From positions 25,464,501 to 25,528,500 of the forward strand of contig NC_092580.1 of NCBI RefSeq assembly GCF_037975245.1: DNA of 64,000 nucleotides, given 5' to 3'. This stretch comes from Apostichopus japonicus (lineage: Eukaryota; Echinodermata; Holothuroidea; Aspidochirotida; Stichopodidae). Of the stretch, positions 52,701-63,211 are shown one piece after another; the first letter of the stretch is position 1, and every line of letters starts with the position of its first letter. The position numbers and the translations under genes are program-made. The notes beneath the pieces are model-generated. The model worked only from the letters and a program-made list of their open reading frames with translations, was not told where the DNA came from and searched no databases.

Positions 52701-55700
52701 TTCGCAATGTTATCTTTTATAATATTTAAAAAAATATAAATATAAAAAAAATATTTAAAAGCTAATGTTAGCAAGAAAGCGATGTTATATGTATTTTGTA
52801 TCCACTGTAATCTTATGTAGACGACTTACAACTATCACGCACCTTCAACATGACTTATATTCAATGCAACCAGAGTTAAACAAAATTGATACAATAAATG
52901 TCAACATTCATTCTTTCTCGTTTTCCTTCTCCTTTTCTTTGAGGGTGAGGGGATGGATATCATTGTCCTAATTTACGTACAATATCGACACATTGTTTCT
53001 TCACAGATAACAAAGGAACAATATGCAAATTTATTGCCAAGGCTAGTAAACTATCAGCAGGTGATTTGATTACTTCTATTACTGCCATGTAATACGTTTA
53101 CACCATCATTTTGTTAGAAAAACATGGTAGTAAGCAACAGTACTAACATGTACATAACAATTTTGTGGTGAATAAAATTGTACAGGTTAAAGTATGCGTT
53201 GCATGAACGGCAATGAACGATACGTTTTATGAGAATGACTATCAGTATTACCAAATTTACACATCTCGAACTTCTTGGGCAGGCACATCGTCACAAAAAT
53301 ACACAAAATAAGTGCGCGATGTGTGCTGATATCGATTCTGCTAAACTCACCTTCTAGCTAAGTTCAATGAAAAATTGTGAATTGGGTTGTACCACACTGT
53401 TGCAAGGAGACGAAAGAAAACCTCGAATCCAATTAAACGTACTTTGGTCATTGATGAAAAATATATTTTAATGTGATCAGTATAATTTGCGGCACTATCG
53501 GGATTTCAAAAAACAGAAATCTATAGGCAGCACTGCTTTGCAAGTTTATCAACAACACGTTAATTGCTCTGATTCGCTAACTCCGACACGGTAATTGTTA
53601 AACGTTGCTAACTATACTATATATCACTTCTTTACAGTTCAAACTTGATGAATTCGTTAAGGCATATGACGAAGGTGTTAAGAGGGGAATAATGGTGAGA
53701 CATTGACCGTGTTAAATAATAAACAAAAAAGTTATCGTTCCTCTTAAAAGTGGCATACGGCACATCAATGTTTTGCATACATTGTGTTGCATTAAGTTTC
53801 AACAAGAAACATGTGATAGAATCTTCACACACCTGAGAATATACTCAGTGACTTTATTCAATGTATTTGTGAATCATCTGCACCACATAGTGTTCGTATC
53901 CAATTACAACATTGCTAATACGATTGGTTCGAATCCGTTTGCAGATGACCCAAGATGCATTAGTCGATTTACTGCAAAAGGTTCCGAAGCTTCACCAGGT
54001 AACGTTATTCTTGGCCGCAATTTATATGTGGAATTATGTATATATTGAGGCCGACAGATAATTTATCAAACTAATTTGGCCGATTAATTTTAATGGACTT
54101 CCTTGAATATTTTTACTTAATCTTTCAACAGGTTGATGTTAAAGAATACTTTAGCGCTTTACATCTTTTTCTGGAAAAGAAGATTGTAAGTTTGATCCCG
54201 TCCTCAGTTGTTTAAACATTGTACACAATATGTAAATGTGTTCGGTTTTAGGTAAAGTCGAAATTTTGTCATGTTAAGAATAAATTAAATGAAGCAGTTA
54301 AAGGGCTTTGGTCACTTTAATCCGGGAGTACAGGGCTCAATTCCCCTTTTCTACTTCCACTTTCACAAGTTTCCTTTATTAAATACGAGCAAGGCTTTGC
54401 CTTTTTCATATCATGAAAAGTATCGTTGCTTTGTTTTTGTTCAATTTTTAAATGGAAGATACACTTAATCGTAATTGAAAATCATCCATTAAGCTAATGC
54501 GGTCTATTGGTGAAAATCGTTAGGAAATGGAAACTATCGGGTAAAATTTAACCGTGGGTTACATTCACGGTCCATTCCCCTTTGCGTTACATTTCCTAAC
54601 ACATTAATACCTGTAATAGGCCTAATAAATGCTTGTCTAATAACTTCTAATATATAAGTTTGCTAAAATGTTATCATTACACGTGAACCGCGACGAGGAC
54701 ATATTTCCCTTTACGCTGTCTGTACTAAGTAGTGCTTATACGTTACTATAGTATATGTAGTCCATTGATCACAGTTAGTAGACTCAATAGCTTTCTACCA
54801 TTATGTTATGTATATAGTTACTTCATATGTCGATGCAGAGTTACTTCAAACTGTAGTACACCGGAGTAACCATGATACCATGTATGCCCATGGTAAGCGG
54901 GTTTCAGATCACAATATATGTATCACACTCGCATAGGCTATGTACCACGTGACTGCAAAATAAATATAGAGTCAATATTACCGCTTGTTAGCTTTATCAG
55001 CGCTCCCTATATTTGCAATTTAAATTGTTAATACGTTTCAGACAGCAAAATGAGTTACCTCACTCAATCAAAACTGGATTAAGCAACGTTAATACTTCCA
55101 TGTAAAATTTGCAAGCACAAATTAGAAGTTAAAGACGGTTAAGGAGATCTGCTAATAAGTCACACAGTCACTCCGTTTTACAATAACTCAAAGTTGAAAT
55201 TTGTTTTGTTTCACATCACAGATAAATGAAGCTAATTTTCAGAGTTTGATGTCAAATTTCCTGCGGCAGAGAAAGGTAACATTCCTTCCATATTTTGTTG
55301 CAAATATTACAGCTTGGATATATGAGTAATACACTCAAAAAATCGATCGTCTCAAATTGTTCAAAGCCTTTCCTATGCTGGAACGGTATCTTGGAATGTT
55401 AACGAATAAATAGTAGAAGTTAGTCATATATTAACCAATTATTTTTCTTAATCCTACATTCCAGTCCGTTTAATATTTGTACATTACTTGATATATTGGA
55501 GCAAATGTGTTACTGCATGTTCTTGCATCAAATACGATTTAAACGCTATCTTTATAACAGGTCGAACTTGAAGATTATCTCGCAGAAGTGAAGACAATCA
55601 AGGATGAAAGTCAAGTATGAAACTTTGAATTATTCACTACACTGATAATTGCGTAGAATTCATCTCAGAACAAAAAATACGGAGATAATTGTGTTTGTCT

Positions 55701-58700
55701 TTTGCAACGATCAAATCGTTTGACACATGAAGTATTAGACAATAATCAATGGTGAATTAATAAAGGAAAAAAGTTAATTTTGATATGATTTGTTAACCTT
55801 TACAAATCACTACCATTGGTCCAGGTTTAAGTCTATACAACCTTTGGTTATTAAGAATTGATTTTTTAAAAAGTTGTGGTTCTTCAGTAAAAGTGACTGG
55901 ACATTAAAGTCTAATACACAGACCATTTTAATAGCAACTCATATGCAACACAAAACTAAATGAGAAAGCATAAGACTTTGATGGCCTCAAATGACATGTT
56001 TACATTTGTTACAAATTTGTCAAGTTGTGAATATCACCCACGGATTATCAGATGTTTATATTAAGTAAAGAGAACATATTTCGGTTGAGTAATTTGAATA
56101 TAAAAACAATTGAATAACATTAACATTAGGGCCTGAACTGATGAGCCGAGATCATCATAATATTAGCCGTAAATTATCATACATGAGTTTAAGCATATTA
56201 TTAGTTCACAGACAGAATACCAACCAGAATAGCAAGAGAAACAATGATTGCACTTAAATTTCTTTGTACATACACAAAGGGACGATATTCGTGTATGGCT
56301 AAAATACAAATGCATGGCATATGATCGAGACGATACAAGTCTGGTCGTCTGCCGTACTCATCTATGATGTTTGTCATTAAAGAATAATATTTTTGGTGTT
56401 CTGGTATCACTGTTAAAGGGGATAAATAATTTAAACACGGAAATCTTGTATCAAAGTTTTTCATTCAACGAATAATGAAGATTCCAATAGATTTTGCAAC
56501 ATGTTGTTACTTAATATTTCGGATAATCGAGTGTTATTATTTTAATAGAAAAAATATAGCTTCATGCAAACATTCCTGTATTAAATTTGAAAAACAAACA
56601 AAAATAATATCGGCGAGGAACTTGTTTTGTCCTTCAACTAGAATTCATATTATTAATTAATTCAACAAGTACAAATGTATTATTTACTTAGGTCCATAGA
56701 AGTTATCAAATCTGTATCTCATCATCTTTCTAACGTTTTCCTTTCTATCGCATGTCTGTGTTATTATATAATAGTGCATCCCATGCAGTAATTTATTTTA
56801 TTGAATTTCCTGTTTTTTTTTTGCAGATAACAGATGAAGTATTTGAAAAGCTGTTATCGGTTGTGCTAGACTACGAGGAGGTAATTAAGTGACACCGTGA
56901 TGTGCTTCTCTTCGAACGTTGGATAAGAGATCTTTTATGTGTTTTAATCTTTAATTAAATCTGTAATAACTTTGTATAATGCATTTTGCGCATTGCAAGT
57001 TTTGTCTTGAATATTCATCTTCTACATTCCTATACAGATAAATATACATAACTTGATGCGGGGAGTCAAGGCTTGGGGAAAAGAAGCTTTCGTGAGTATT
57101 TTCCAATTCAAATGATTGTTGTTTTGCGAGAATCCTCGACCGTATACTTAATAGCATATATTTAAATATATATATATATATATATAACTTTTTAATTCAC
57201 AGATATCATCCGATCGCCTTTTGAGCTTTTTTATTGAATGTGCCAAGTGCGATAAGGTAATGATTTTCTATTAATCTTTGTGTTTGTTACATAATCGTTT
57301 CATTCGTAATGTATGTAATGTAAGTTGTTCCTCCCCACCCACAACAAATGGAATTAATAAAAGAAAATCCAAATACATCCCTAGGGGCGGTCATCCCTGA
57401 CATGAATTCAACTACAAACCAAATTAAAAAAACATTCAATTAAAAAAGGACAAGAAAACTTAAATTACGAAATAAATAGACTGATCATTGAAATGGTCAA
57501 CGTGTTGTAAATTTGATCTACCATGTTAATAAAGAAGCCTTTATTAAGTTAACAATGTCTCAATTGGACGGAGACATTGGTAAGGTATTATTCTTGCTGC
57601 TGAAAATTGCCCGGATAAATGGCGAAATCCAGAGCAATCAAAATAAAATAATTTTTCCCAATCTTGATAGCACTCTCCAAGTAGGAAATTTGTTACATGC
57701 ATAAATAGCTAAGTTTGGTGTAAAAACACACATTTCTTCATTTCTATACAGATAAATACACAAAATTTCTTGGAAGAATTCAAGACTTGTCGAAGAGAAG
57801 ATTTCGTGAGTGATTCTTAAGAATGTATTAATTTGTGTTGGCAAGAATCTAAACAGTTTATTTGTAAAGTTAATTGTACACTATATTTTATCAAAACATA
57901 GTACTTGAATTTATATCTTTATAGATATTTTTTTGATAGTGACATCTTTATACTTCACCGATGCCGTTAGACGGCTTTTCGAACTTGTAAACTGAATGTG
58001 CTAAGTGAGATAAAGTAACTTTTGTTTTTAAGGACAACATAAGTCAATCAATAAAATATTTTAAAAAATTGGGAAATTAATAAGCTGTGCATTGATATTT
58101 CAATATGCCGTACATTTAACTTGGCATGTGGATGATGGAACCGTCTTCAAATTTACAATAAACCTGCTAAAAAAGGACGTGGTAAGATAAATAACAAGGT
58201 CATGTCTTAGACTGATCAGGTAAATGAACGAAACGTATCATAACGGCACATGTCATAGTAACAATAATATATTTTCTTCAATGGGATAAAAAAAAAAAAA
58301 CATTTACGGAAGAGTACATATTGGAAAATAATTTGACATGTGTCCTACAAAGCAAGCAAAAGAAACATATAAATCAACATCTAGATTTCGTCCCGAGATA
58401 GAATTAAAAAAAAAAAAATCAGTCCATTTGGGCAAACGGTGTGATGTCCTTCTATACAATACACTAAATTGTTTTCGTTCTATTATTATTATTTTCCCAG
58501 CATGGACTCAATTTAAAGTTGAAAACTCTGTTTTTTCAATAAAGAATAAATCAATAATAATTAAACAACTTAAAGTTCAACTTCTTAAATTGGTAACCTG
58601 GGAAATTCATAAATTGTGCATTAAATTATAACTACGTTGGACATTGTATTTAACAGGTGGAAAAAGAAGCATTCTTGACGTTCACAATGTCCTTGCTAAA

Positions 58701-61700
58701 AGAAGGTTTGGTAAGATATATATCTCATCATGATGGCAAGTAATCAAGTCAGAGAGCGAAACGTATCATAATTATATAAGTAATGGTATACAATCATATA
58801 TTTTCTTCAAAGGGGTATTGACCGAGGTTATAGTTGCATTCTGACAAATGGTTTGATTTCATAAACGGAAAATACACTTAAACTGTTTTGATGTTTCTTC
58901 TTCTGTTTTTTTGTTTATTGGTTTACATTGTTCTCCTTGCATGGACTCAATTGACAGTTGAAAACACCGTTCTTTTTACAAAAATACTAATAATGATCAA
59001 TTAAATATAAACACTGTAGAGTTCAGTTTCCTGACCGATTAACTATGAAATTCATCAATTGTGCATTGAAATGGTAATATGTTACAACATCGTATTTGGC
59101 AGGTGGATAAAGAATCTTTCTTGACGTTCACAATGTCCTTGCTAAAAGAAGAAGTGGTAAGATCTATCTCGTTTTGTCTTAAACTGATCAGGTCAATGAA
59201 CGAAACGTAACATAAGATACATGTCATATTAACAGTAATACATATTTTATCAAATATACACTGATCGTGGCTCTGGTCGCATATTTAACAACAATGCTGA
59301 ACGTGATTTTTAGGTTTATGTTAATATCATACACTGACAAGATTGGAATCTCAAAAAATTCGAACATGTAAGGAAAGCTAATATTGAAACAATACGGTCA
59401 TATATGATCTACAAAAGTAGAAAAAGAAAACGATTAGTCCACATCTAAATTGTGTCCCGTGATGGAAATTGAAGAAATGCAATTCAGTCCATTGCGACAC
59501 AAGGTGTGATGTCATACACGATAAAACATGGAAGCTGTTTTCGTTTTTGTTTGTCATTGTCTTCCGTGCACGGACTCAATTCAAAATTAAAAGCATTGAT
59601 TCTTCCCCAAAAGAATAAATATCAATAATATAAAAACGATGTAAAGTTCAGCTCTTTTGTCCGTTAAACTGCAAAATTCTTGACTTGTGCATTGAATTGT
59701 AAAGATGTTGTACATTGTATTTGACAGGTGGATAAAGAATCCTTCTTGACGTTTACAATGTCCCTGCTAAAAGAAGGCTTGGTAAGATATATCTCTTCAT
59801 GTCCTAAACTGATCAGGTGAATGAACGAACGTATCGTAAAGCTACAAGTCATGGTAAACAATCATTTTTTCTTCAACGGTGTAATTTTAGTGGTAATAGT
59901 TGCATGCTTAACAACGTTTCCGAAAATGTTCTGCATCTTTAAGTTAAATTCTTATCTTGACATATTTTATATGGCGACAAAAATTAAAAATGTAAGAAAG
60001 TCTATATTAAAAAAATAACGTAATAATATGACCTTAAAAGCAAGCAATAGAAATAAATTAGTCTTCATCTAGATTATATCCCAAGATGGATATTTTAAAA
60101 ACAATCAAGTACATTGCGACAAAGGTGTGATGCCGCACACGGAAAGAACACTTAAACTGTTTTGAGTTTTCTTCTTTTGTTTGTCGTTAATTTTGAACGG
60201 ACTCAGTTCACAGTTGAAACACTGTTTCCTTGTCTAAACAGGTAATAATGATCAATTAAGTATAAACACTGTGGAGTTCACTTTGCTAAACTGATAAACT
60301 AAAAAAATCATCAATTGTGCATTGAAACTCTATATATTTCAACCTTGTATTTGGCAGCTGGATAAAGCATCCTTCTTGACGTTCACGATGTCCTTGCTAA
60401 AAGAAGACGTGGTAAGATATTTCTCGTCATGTTTTAAACTGATCAGGTCATTTAACGAAACGTATCACAAAGATACAAGTGTTGGTAACAATAATATACT
60501 TTCTTCAAAGAGATATTGACCTTGGTAAAAGTCCCATGCTTAACAATATTGCTGAAGTTTTTTGCACCTTTCGGTATATACCATACACTCACAGAATTGG
60601 TTTCTCGAAAAAATGTAAACATGTAATGTCAAAGTGTTGTACATTGTATTTGGCAGCTGGATAAAGAATTTTACTTGACGTTCACAATGTCCCTGCTGAA
60701 AGAAGGTTTGGTAAGCTATATCTATTCATGTTGTGAAGTGATCAAGTCAGGGAACGAAATGTTTCACAAAGCTAACAGTCATGGTAAACAATCATCTATT
60801 TTATTCAGAGAGATATTGACCGAGGTTATAGTCGAATGCTTAACAACATTGCTGAAAGTAGTCATACATCACCCAAACACCAATTAGGATCACTTCACAG
60901 TTGAAATTACACCTTTGCTATATTATTCATTTAATCTTATTAACTTTAAATGGCAACAACTTTTCTCATTGGTGTATCCCATGTATGGAGTTAGAGAATA
61001 TTGCAAACACTTCGGCAAGGAAACAATTATTTAAATTGAGATTTAGATTAATGACCTTCGGTTTACAGGCTTATACATATTTTTTTAACTAAACACTTAT
61101 TTATAGGTTAGGTTAAACATGCCATGCTATTCTGTTTCAAACTGCAATATTACACGTTTAAGTTTTTGTTATTTGTGGGTTACAAAAAGTTGAAGGCAAT
61201 CGAATATCTGGTATTACACGAAGAATTATTTAATATGTTATGAAGGGAAAAGTTCTAACAATGTGTTTCTTTATTTGAATGAAAGAGAGAGCATAAACAG
61301 AAAAATAATTGTTTGACGCTCTGGATAAGCATGATCACATTACTAATTAAATACTATACGAACATTTATTTCACTATGTATATGTCACACGCGAATCAAT
61401 CAATCAATCAGAAGACCTTTATATAGCGCCAATATTAACAAAAGAATATGTATTTCTTGCAGGTAAAATGCAATTGCTTAGGATTATTCATATGCTTTGA
61501 ATCAAAGGGGTACCACATCATTCCCCTCTGTCAACACTGTGCGCGGCAGAAATATATTACTGTCCGACTGTTGCTGTTATCGAAAATTTGATACAAGGAT
61601 ATGTGTTCAAAAACTTTTAAGAACACAGTTAAAGTTTTATTTTTAAGTCAGAAAAAATTCGACATTTTCAGTTAGAAATTTCAGGCAAGGCGCCAAAATT

Positions 61701-62771
61701 CATACACAATTGGAGAAACACTCCTATTTGAGTTTGATATAAATACCTTTGCTGATCCTTTCACTTTCACAACGAAAAGTAAAAATATCCGCAAAATTGA
61801 ATTATGTTTTATCTCAGCTCCACAATGTAGAATGTAACATACTCCTCATCTTTCTTATTGCACACTTTAGATAGACGAATCGACAGCGTTACCGATCATA
61901 CAATCTGTAATTGAAAAATATAAGGTAAGGAGGAACGAAAAACTATATCTATTTTGACGGATGACATTTGTTTGACCCCTGAATCATATGCATTCATGTA
62001 TGCATGTGGTAGGTAATTTTTAGAACGATTTGAGATATCAAGCAAACGTCATATTGCATCTTTCTTTTTATTGACCTTCAGATAACCAAGAAAGATATGG
62101 CAAATACCAAAGATGTCGTAGACGTAAGTACTCACACTTTTTGCGTGTCATTTATTTTTGTCATTCCAAACTTTACAATTAAGAATCCCATGCAGCATAG
62201 CCTCTATTGCCAAATAACTTATAATGAACAGCGATCCTTACTAGAGTTGCCTGCTCAATTCAGCTGCAGATAAGAGACTCACTACAAATGAATGAAGTAA
62301 TTGTAACAAGAACAAAAATAATGACTAACTTTGTTTTGTGTTTCTCTCTTACAGAAGAAACTTTATAAGAAACTGCAGGTTAGTAATTGAAATGTTATAA
62401 ACATGGTTTAATATCACACTGACGAATTTTGAGAAAGAGATTTCATATAATTAGTTTAAATTTGCAATCAAGTATGGTTTCGCTATAATTGCAAGAAAAT
62501 CCTTGATCTATTTGTTAATATAAGCGTCCTACATTTGTCCAATGTAGCCAAGCAATTTGACATATTTACACAATTCAGAGAGTTAATTGGGTCCATTTTC
62601 AATAGTAAAACTGCTATGCATTTGTCACAAATTGTTCAAAAGTCACATTAAATAAATTGATATGATAGACAATTGTTCTTTATATTGTAAGAAATATCTA
62701 AACTAATTCTAATAATTCTTCTAAATAATTCTTTTTTCCTCCAGTTTCACTCTGATAAAGGTGACAAGTAG
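37197..62771 (+). CDS. Gene 2: paralogue of gene 1, Ig-domain transmembrane protein with 18-residue-module tail (44 coding exons)
   Basis: The predicted product is about 1208 residues with the same order as gene 1: signal peptide, four Ig-like domains, a transmembrane helix, a dileucine-bearing juxtamembrane part and about 38 short tail exons. Intron phases are identical (1-1 for the ectodomain, 0-0 for the tail). Similarity extends through most introns, so this is a tandem segmental duplication. The leader exon is different in sequence and lies about 3 kb before exon 2, so exon 1 is the least certain part. Relative to gene 1 it has one copy instead of five of the VELE exon, five instead of seven VDKE-type exons, two extra exons (56827, 57038), and two modules lost by acceptor mutation. 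Function is not known; a surface receptor is inference. Confidence 0.78.
37276..40350. other. Gene 2 intron 1
   Basis: Three kilobases without a supported exon. Open frames at 38511, 39141 and 39966 (plus) and 38004 (minus) lack conserved counterparts or splice partners in phase. Confidence 0.45.
40351..40659 (+). CDS. Gene 2 exon 2: Ig-like domain 1
   Basis: This 309-nt phase 1-1 exon is homologous to gene 1 exon 2. It has EACIGNKY, IISCDY, YTVRW, DGSMVI and EGSYTMTVL. The F-strand Cys is again absent and the N-terminal Cys is again present. The donor is GTGG/GTAAAT. Confidence 0.75.
40700..40735. repeat. (AT)n microsatellite in gene 2 intron 2
   Basis: About 18 AT dinucleotides lie 40 bases after exon 2; gene 1 has none at this position. 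Confidence 0.95.
41678..42322 (+). CDS. Gene 2 exon 3: Ig-like domains 2 and 3
   Basis: This 645-nt phase 1-1 exon starts VPLIDL. It has ALVCIANN, VEITW and EYFTCVATG for domain 2 and LPLSCPRP and ISLECVSS for domain 3. It is two codons longer than in gene 1 owing to a TN insertion after CKK. The last 100 or so bases are almost identical to gene 1, while the first half differs more. Confidence 0.75.
42848..43183 (+). CDS. Gene 2 exon 4: Ig-like domain 4
   Basis: 336 nt, phase 1-1, nearly identical to gene 1 exon 4 (DGCGSVDQMCERTTG, GNISCSLL, IELSCSPA, KPG). It is among the most similar exons between the two genes. Confidence 0.75.
43483..43608 (+). CDS. Gene 2 exon 5: transmembrane segment
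   Basis: 126 nt, phase 1-1; DASECQVPKNGSLK, then a hydrophobic helix (VTAVVIVIIVCVLM onward) ending FFIKRRG. Only two substitutions from gene 1 are seen (GSSKAV to GSLKTV). Confidence 0.8.
43880..44016 (+). CDS. Gene 2 exon 6: juxtamembrane region
   Basis: 137 nt, phase 1 in and 0 out. GRSKREPGSSG through EKEPLLQGL; one codon (Pro) shorter than gene 1. The EKEPLL acidic dileucine motif is kept. Confidence 0.75.
44251..49886 (+). CDS. Gene 2 tail exons 7-18
   Basis: Phase 0-0 exons at 44251-44304, 44846-44899, 45027-45086 (60 nt), 45484-45525 (42 nt), 45737-45790, 46223-46276, 46985-47038, 47176-47229, 48345-48398, 48703-48762 (60 nt), 49079-49126 (48 nt) and 49830-49886 (57 nt). All others are 54 nt. 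Lengths equal those of gene 1 exon by exon. Examples: LEFDNLFKPFYKKIVAGK, ISSEGVVAVLQTVLEMKQ, IDSNGFIDITKIPMEQNK, IPYLYILLVIDELFSE. Changes from gene 1 are mostly substitutions with no frame disruption, so these exons look maintained. Confidence 0.75.
49127..49829 (+). repeat. Tandem duplication of about 353 bp filling gene 2 intron 17
   Basis: The intron start GTAAGAAAAAAAA and the following sequence (ACAGAAGGCCTGTGTGTCAA and so on) recur at 49480 and run nearly identically to the acceptor at 49829. The duplication copies the 5' splice site, giving a second GTAAGA at 49480 preceded by TTAG. Gene 1 intron 17 is single. Confidence 0.85.
50563..55275 (+). CDS. Gene 2 tail exons 19-30
   Basis: Phase 0-0 exons at 50563-50616, 50853-50918 (66 nt, TNKMDIRTAISS...), 51075-51128, 51414-51467, 51806-51859, 52400-52453, 52604-52657, 53007-53060, 53638-53694 (57 nt), 53945-53998, 54132-54185 and 55222-55275; others are 54 nt. 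Examples: LDVDTLMDILRKRPLKEK, GTGTLLTTVLLDLIENEK, MTQDALVDLLQKVPKLHQ, INEANFQSLMSNFLRQRK. Each has a gene 1 counterpart in the same order. Confidence 0.75.
52131..52204. repeat. 10-bp minisatellite in gene 2 intron 23
   Basis: About seven copies of TGATCAACTA, with variants TGATAAACTA and CGATCAACTA. The matching gene 1 intron has a single ATGATAAACTATGAGACTAT. Confidence 0.9.
55561..57805 (+). CDS. Gene 2 tail exons 31-35
   Basis: 55561-55614 VELEDYLAEVKTIKDESQ (the single equivalent of the five-copy exon of gene 1); 56827-56880 ITDEVFEKLLSVVLDYEE; 57038-57091 INIHNLMRGVKAWGKEAF; 57203-57256 [18 protein letters not shown]; 57752-57805 INTQNFLEEFKTCRREDF. Exons at 56827 and 57038 have good acceptors (TTTTTTTTTGCAG; TATACAG) and donors but no counterpart in gene 1, where TA repeats occupy the site. 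Exons 57038 and 57752 resemble each other, suggesting an earlier local duplication. Confidence 0.75.
55800..56820. other. Long gene 2 intron 31 without visible exons
   Basis: AT-rich sequence with no conserved module. The minus-strand frame 56201-56464 shows no recognisable domain and is probably chance. Confidence 0.4.
57525..57578 (+). pseudogene. Dead exon in gene 2: VNKEAF module with lost acceptor
   Basis: A full 54-nt open module reads VNKEAFIKLTMSQLDGDI, clearly of the VDKE type, but the preceding bases are CAT instead of CAG and the donor is shifted by one base (GGTAAG after ATT). The gene 1 equivalent (20862) is also broken. Use of a nearby cryptic site cannot be excluded. Confidence 0.55.
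57953..58018 (+). pseudogene. Relic of an [11 protein letters not shown]-type exon in gene 2
   Basis: CTGAATGTGCTAAGTGAGAT followed by AAAGTAAC matches the 3' half of exon 34, but a stop interrupts it and the donor is altered. It is the partner of the relic at 21271. Confidence 0.5.
58128..58181 (+). pseudogene. Dead exon in gene 2: VDDGTVFKF module with AG to AT acceptor change
   Basis: The open module VDDGTVFKFTINLLKKDV matches the live exon 38 of gene 1 and still has a GTAAGA donor, but the acceptor reads TTGGCAT instead of TTGGCAG. Skipping it would leave the frame intact because it is a phase 0-0 exon. Confidence 0.6.
58657..60710 (+). CDS. Gene 2 tail exons 36-40: VDKE-type modules
   Basis: Five 54-nt exons: 58657-58710 VEKEAFLTFTMSLLKEGL; 59103-59156 VDKESFLTFTMSLLKEEV; 59728-59781 VDKESFLTFTMSLLKEGL; 60358-60411 LDKASFLTFTMSLLKEDV; 60657-60710 LDKEFYLTFTMSLLKEGL. 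Spacing is irregular (446, 625, 630 and 299 bases) and sequences differ more than in gene 1. Gene 2 therefore keeps an older, unhomogenised array. Confidence 0.75.
61331..61452. mobile_element. Short interspersed repeat insertion in gene 2 intron 40
   Basis: About 120 bases absent from the matching gene 1 intron contain AATCAATCAATCA and TTTATATAGCGCC, a combination seen at the ends of many animal short interspersed repeats. The ends are not exact. Confidence 0.45.
61871..62771 (+). CDS. Gene 2 terminal exons 41-44 and stop codon
   Basis: 61871-61924 IDESTALPIIQSVIEKYK; 62082-62123 ITKKDMANTKDVVD; 62355-62378 KKLYKKLQ; 62745-62771 FHSDKGDK then TAG. Same exon lengths and phases as gene 1. 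Conservation of the 24-nt microexon and of the last coding exon between paralogues supports the 3' end. Confidence 0.75.
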
Positions 62772-63205
62772 ATCTTAAAATCAAGTAAGTCTACCTGCCT
62801 CTTTTCGTGTTCTTCTTTTTGTTCAGTATTTTATAAAGCATCGAGATATTACAGCATTATAACTATGACCGACAGCTAGTACTCATCAATTCTAACCGCA
62901 AATCAAACATGCTCAACAATAGCATCTTAATAATAATGTAGTGCTGTGCAATGCAAGCACTGACTATACTGGACTTACACAATTTCCCTTAACAAAGTTG
63001 TAAATATTCATTAGTAGTATGATACTTAAGACCAAAACATTGATTTAAAAAGTTAGTCGAATGAAACATAAATAAACTGGAAATGAGTGATGGCCAGACA
63101 ACACTTGCTATGCAAACACAATTCGATCATAAAACTTGACCATACCACCAACTCTGGTGATCATCATATATCGCCTAAAGGTTTAACGTAATATTAATAT
63201 TTTGA

Positions 63206-63211
63206 AATAAA
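63206..63211 (+). promoter_or_regulatory. Gene 2 polyadenylation signal candidate
   Basis: AATAAA about 435 bases after the stop lies at the place of the second signal of gene 1 (29818). The first gene 1 signal is not kept here. Confidence 0.45.
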
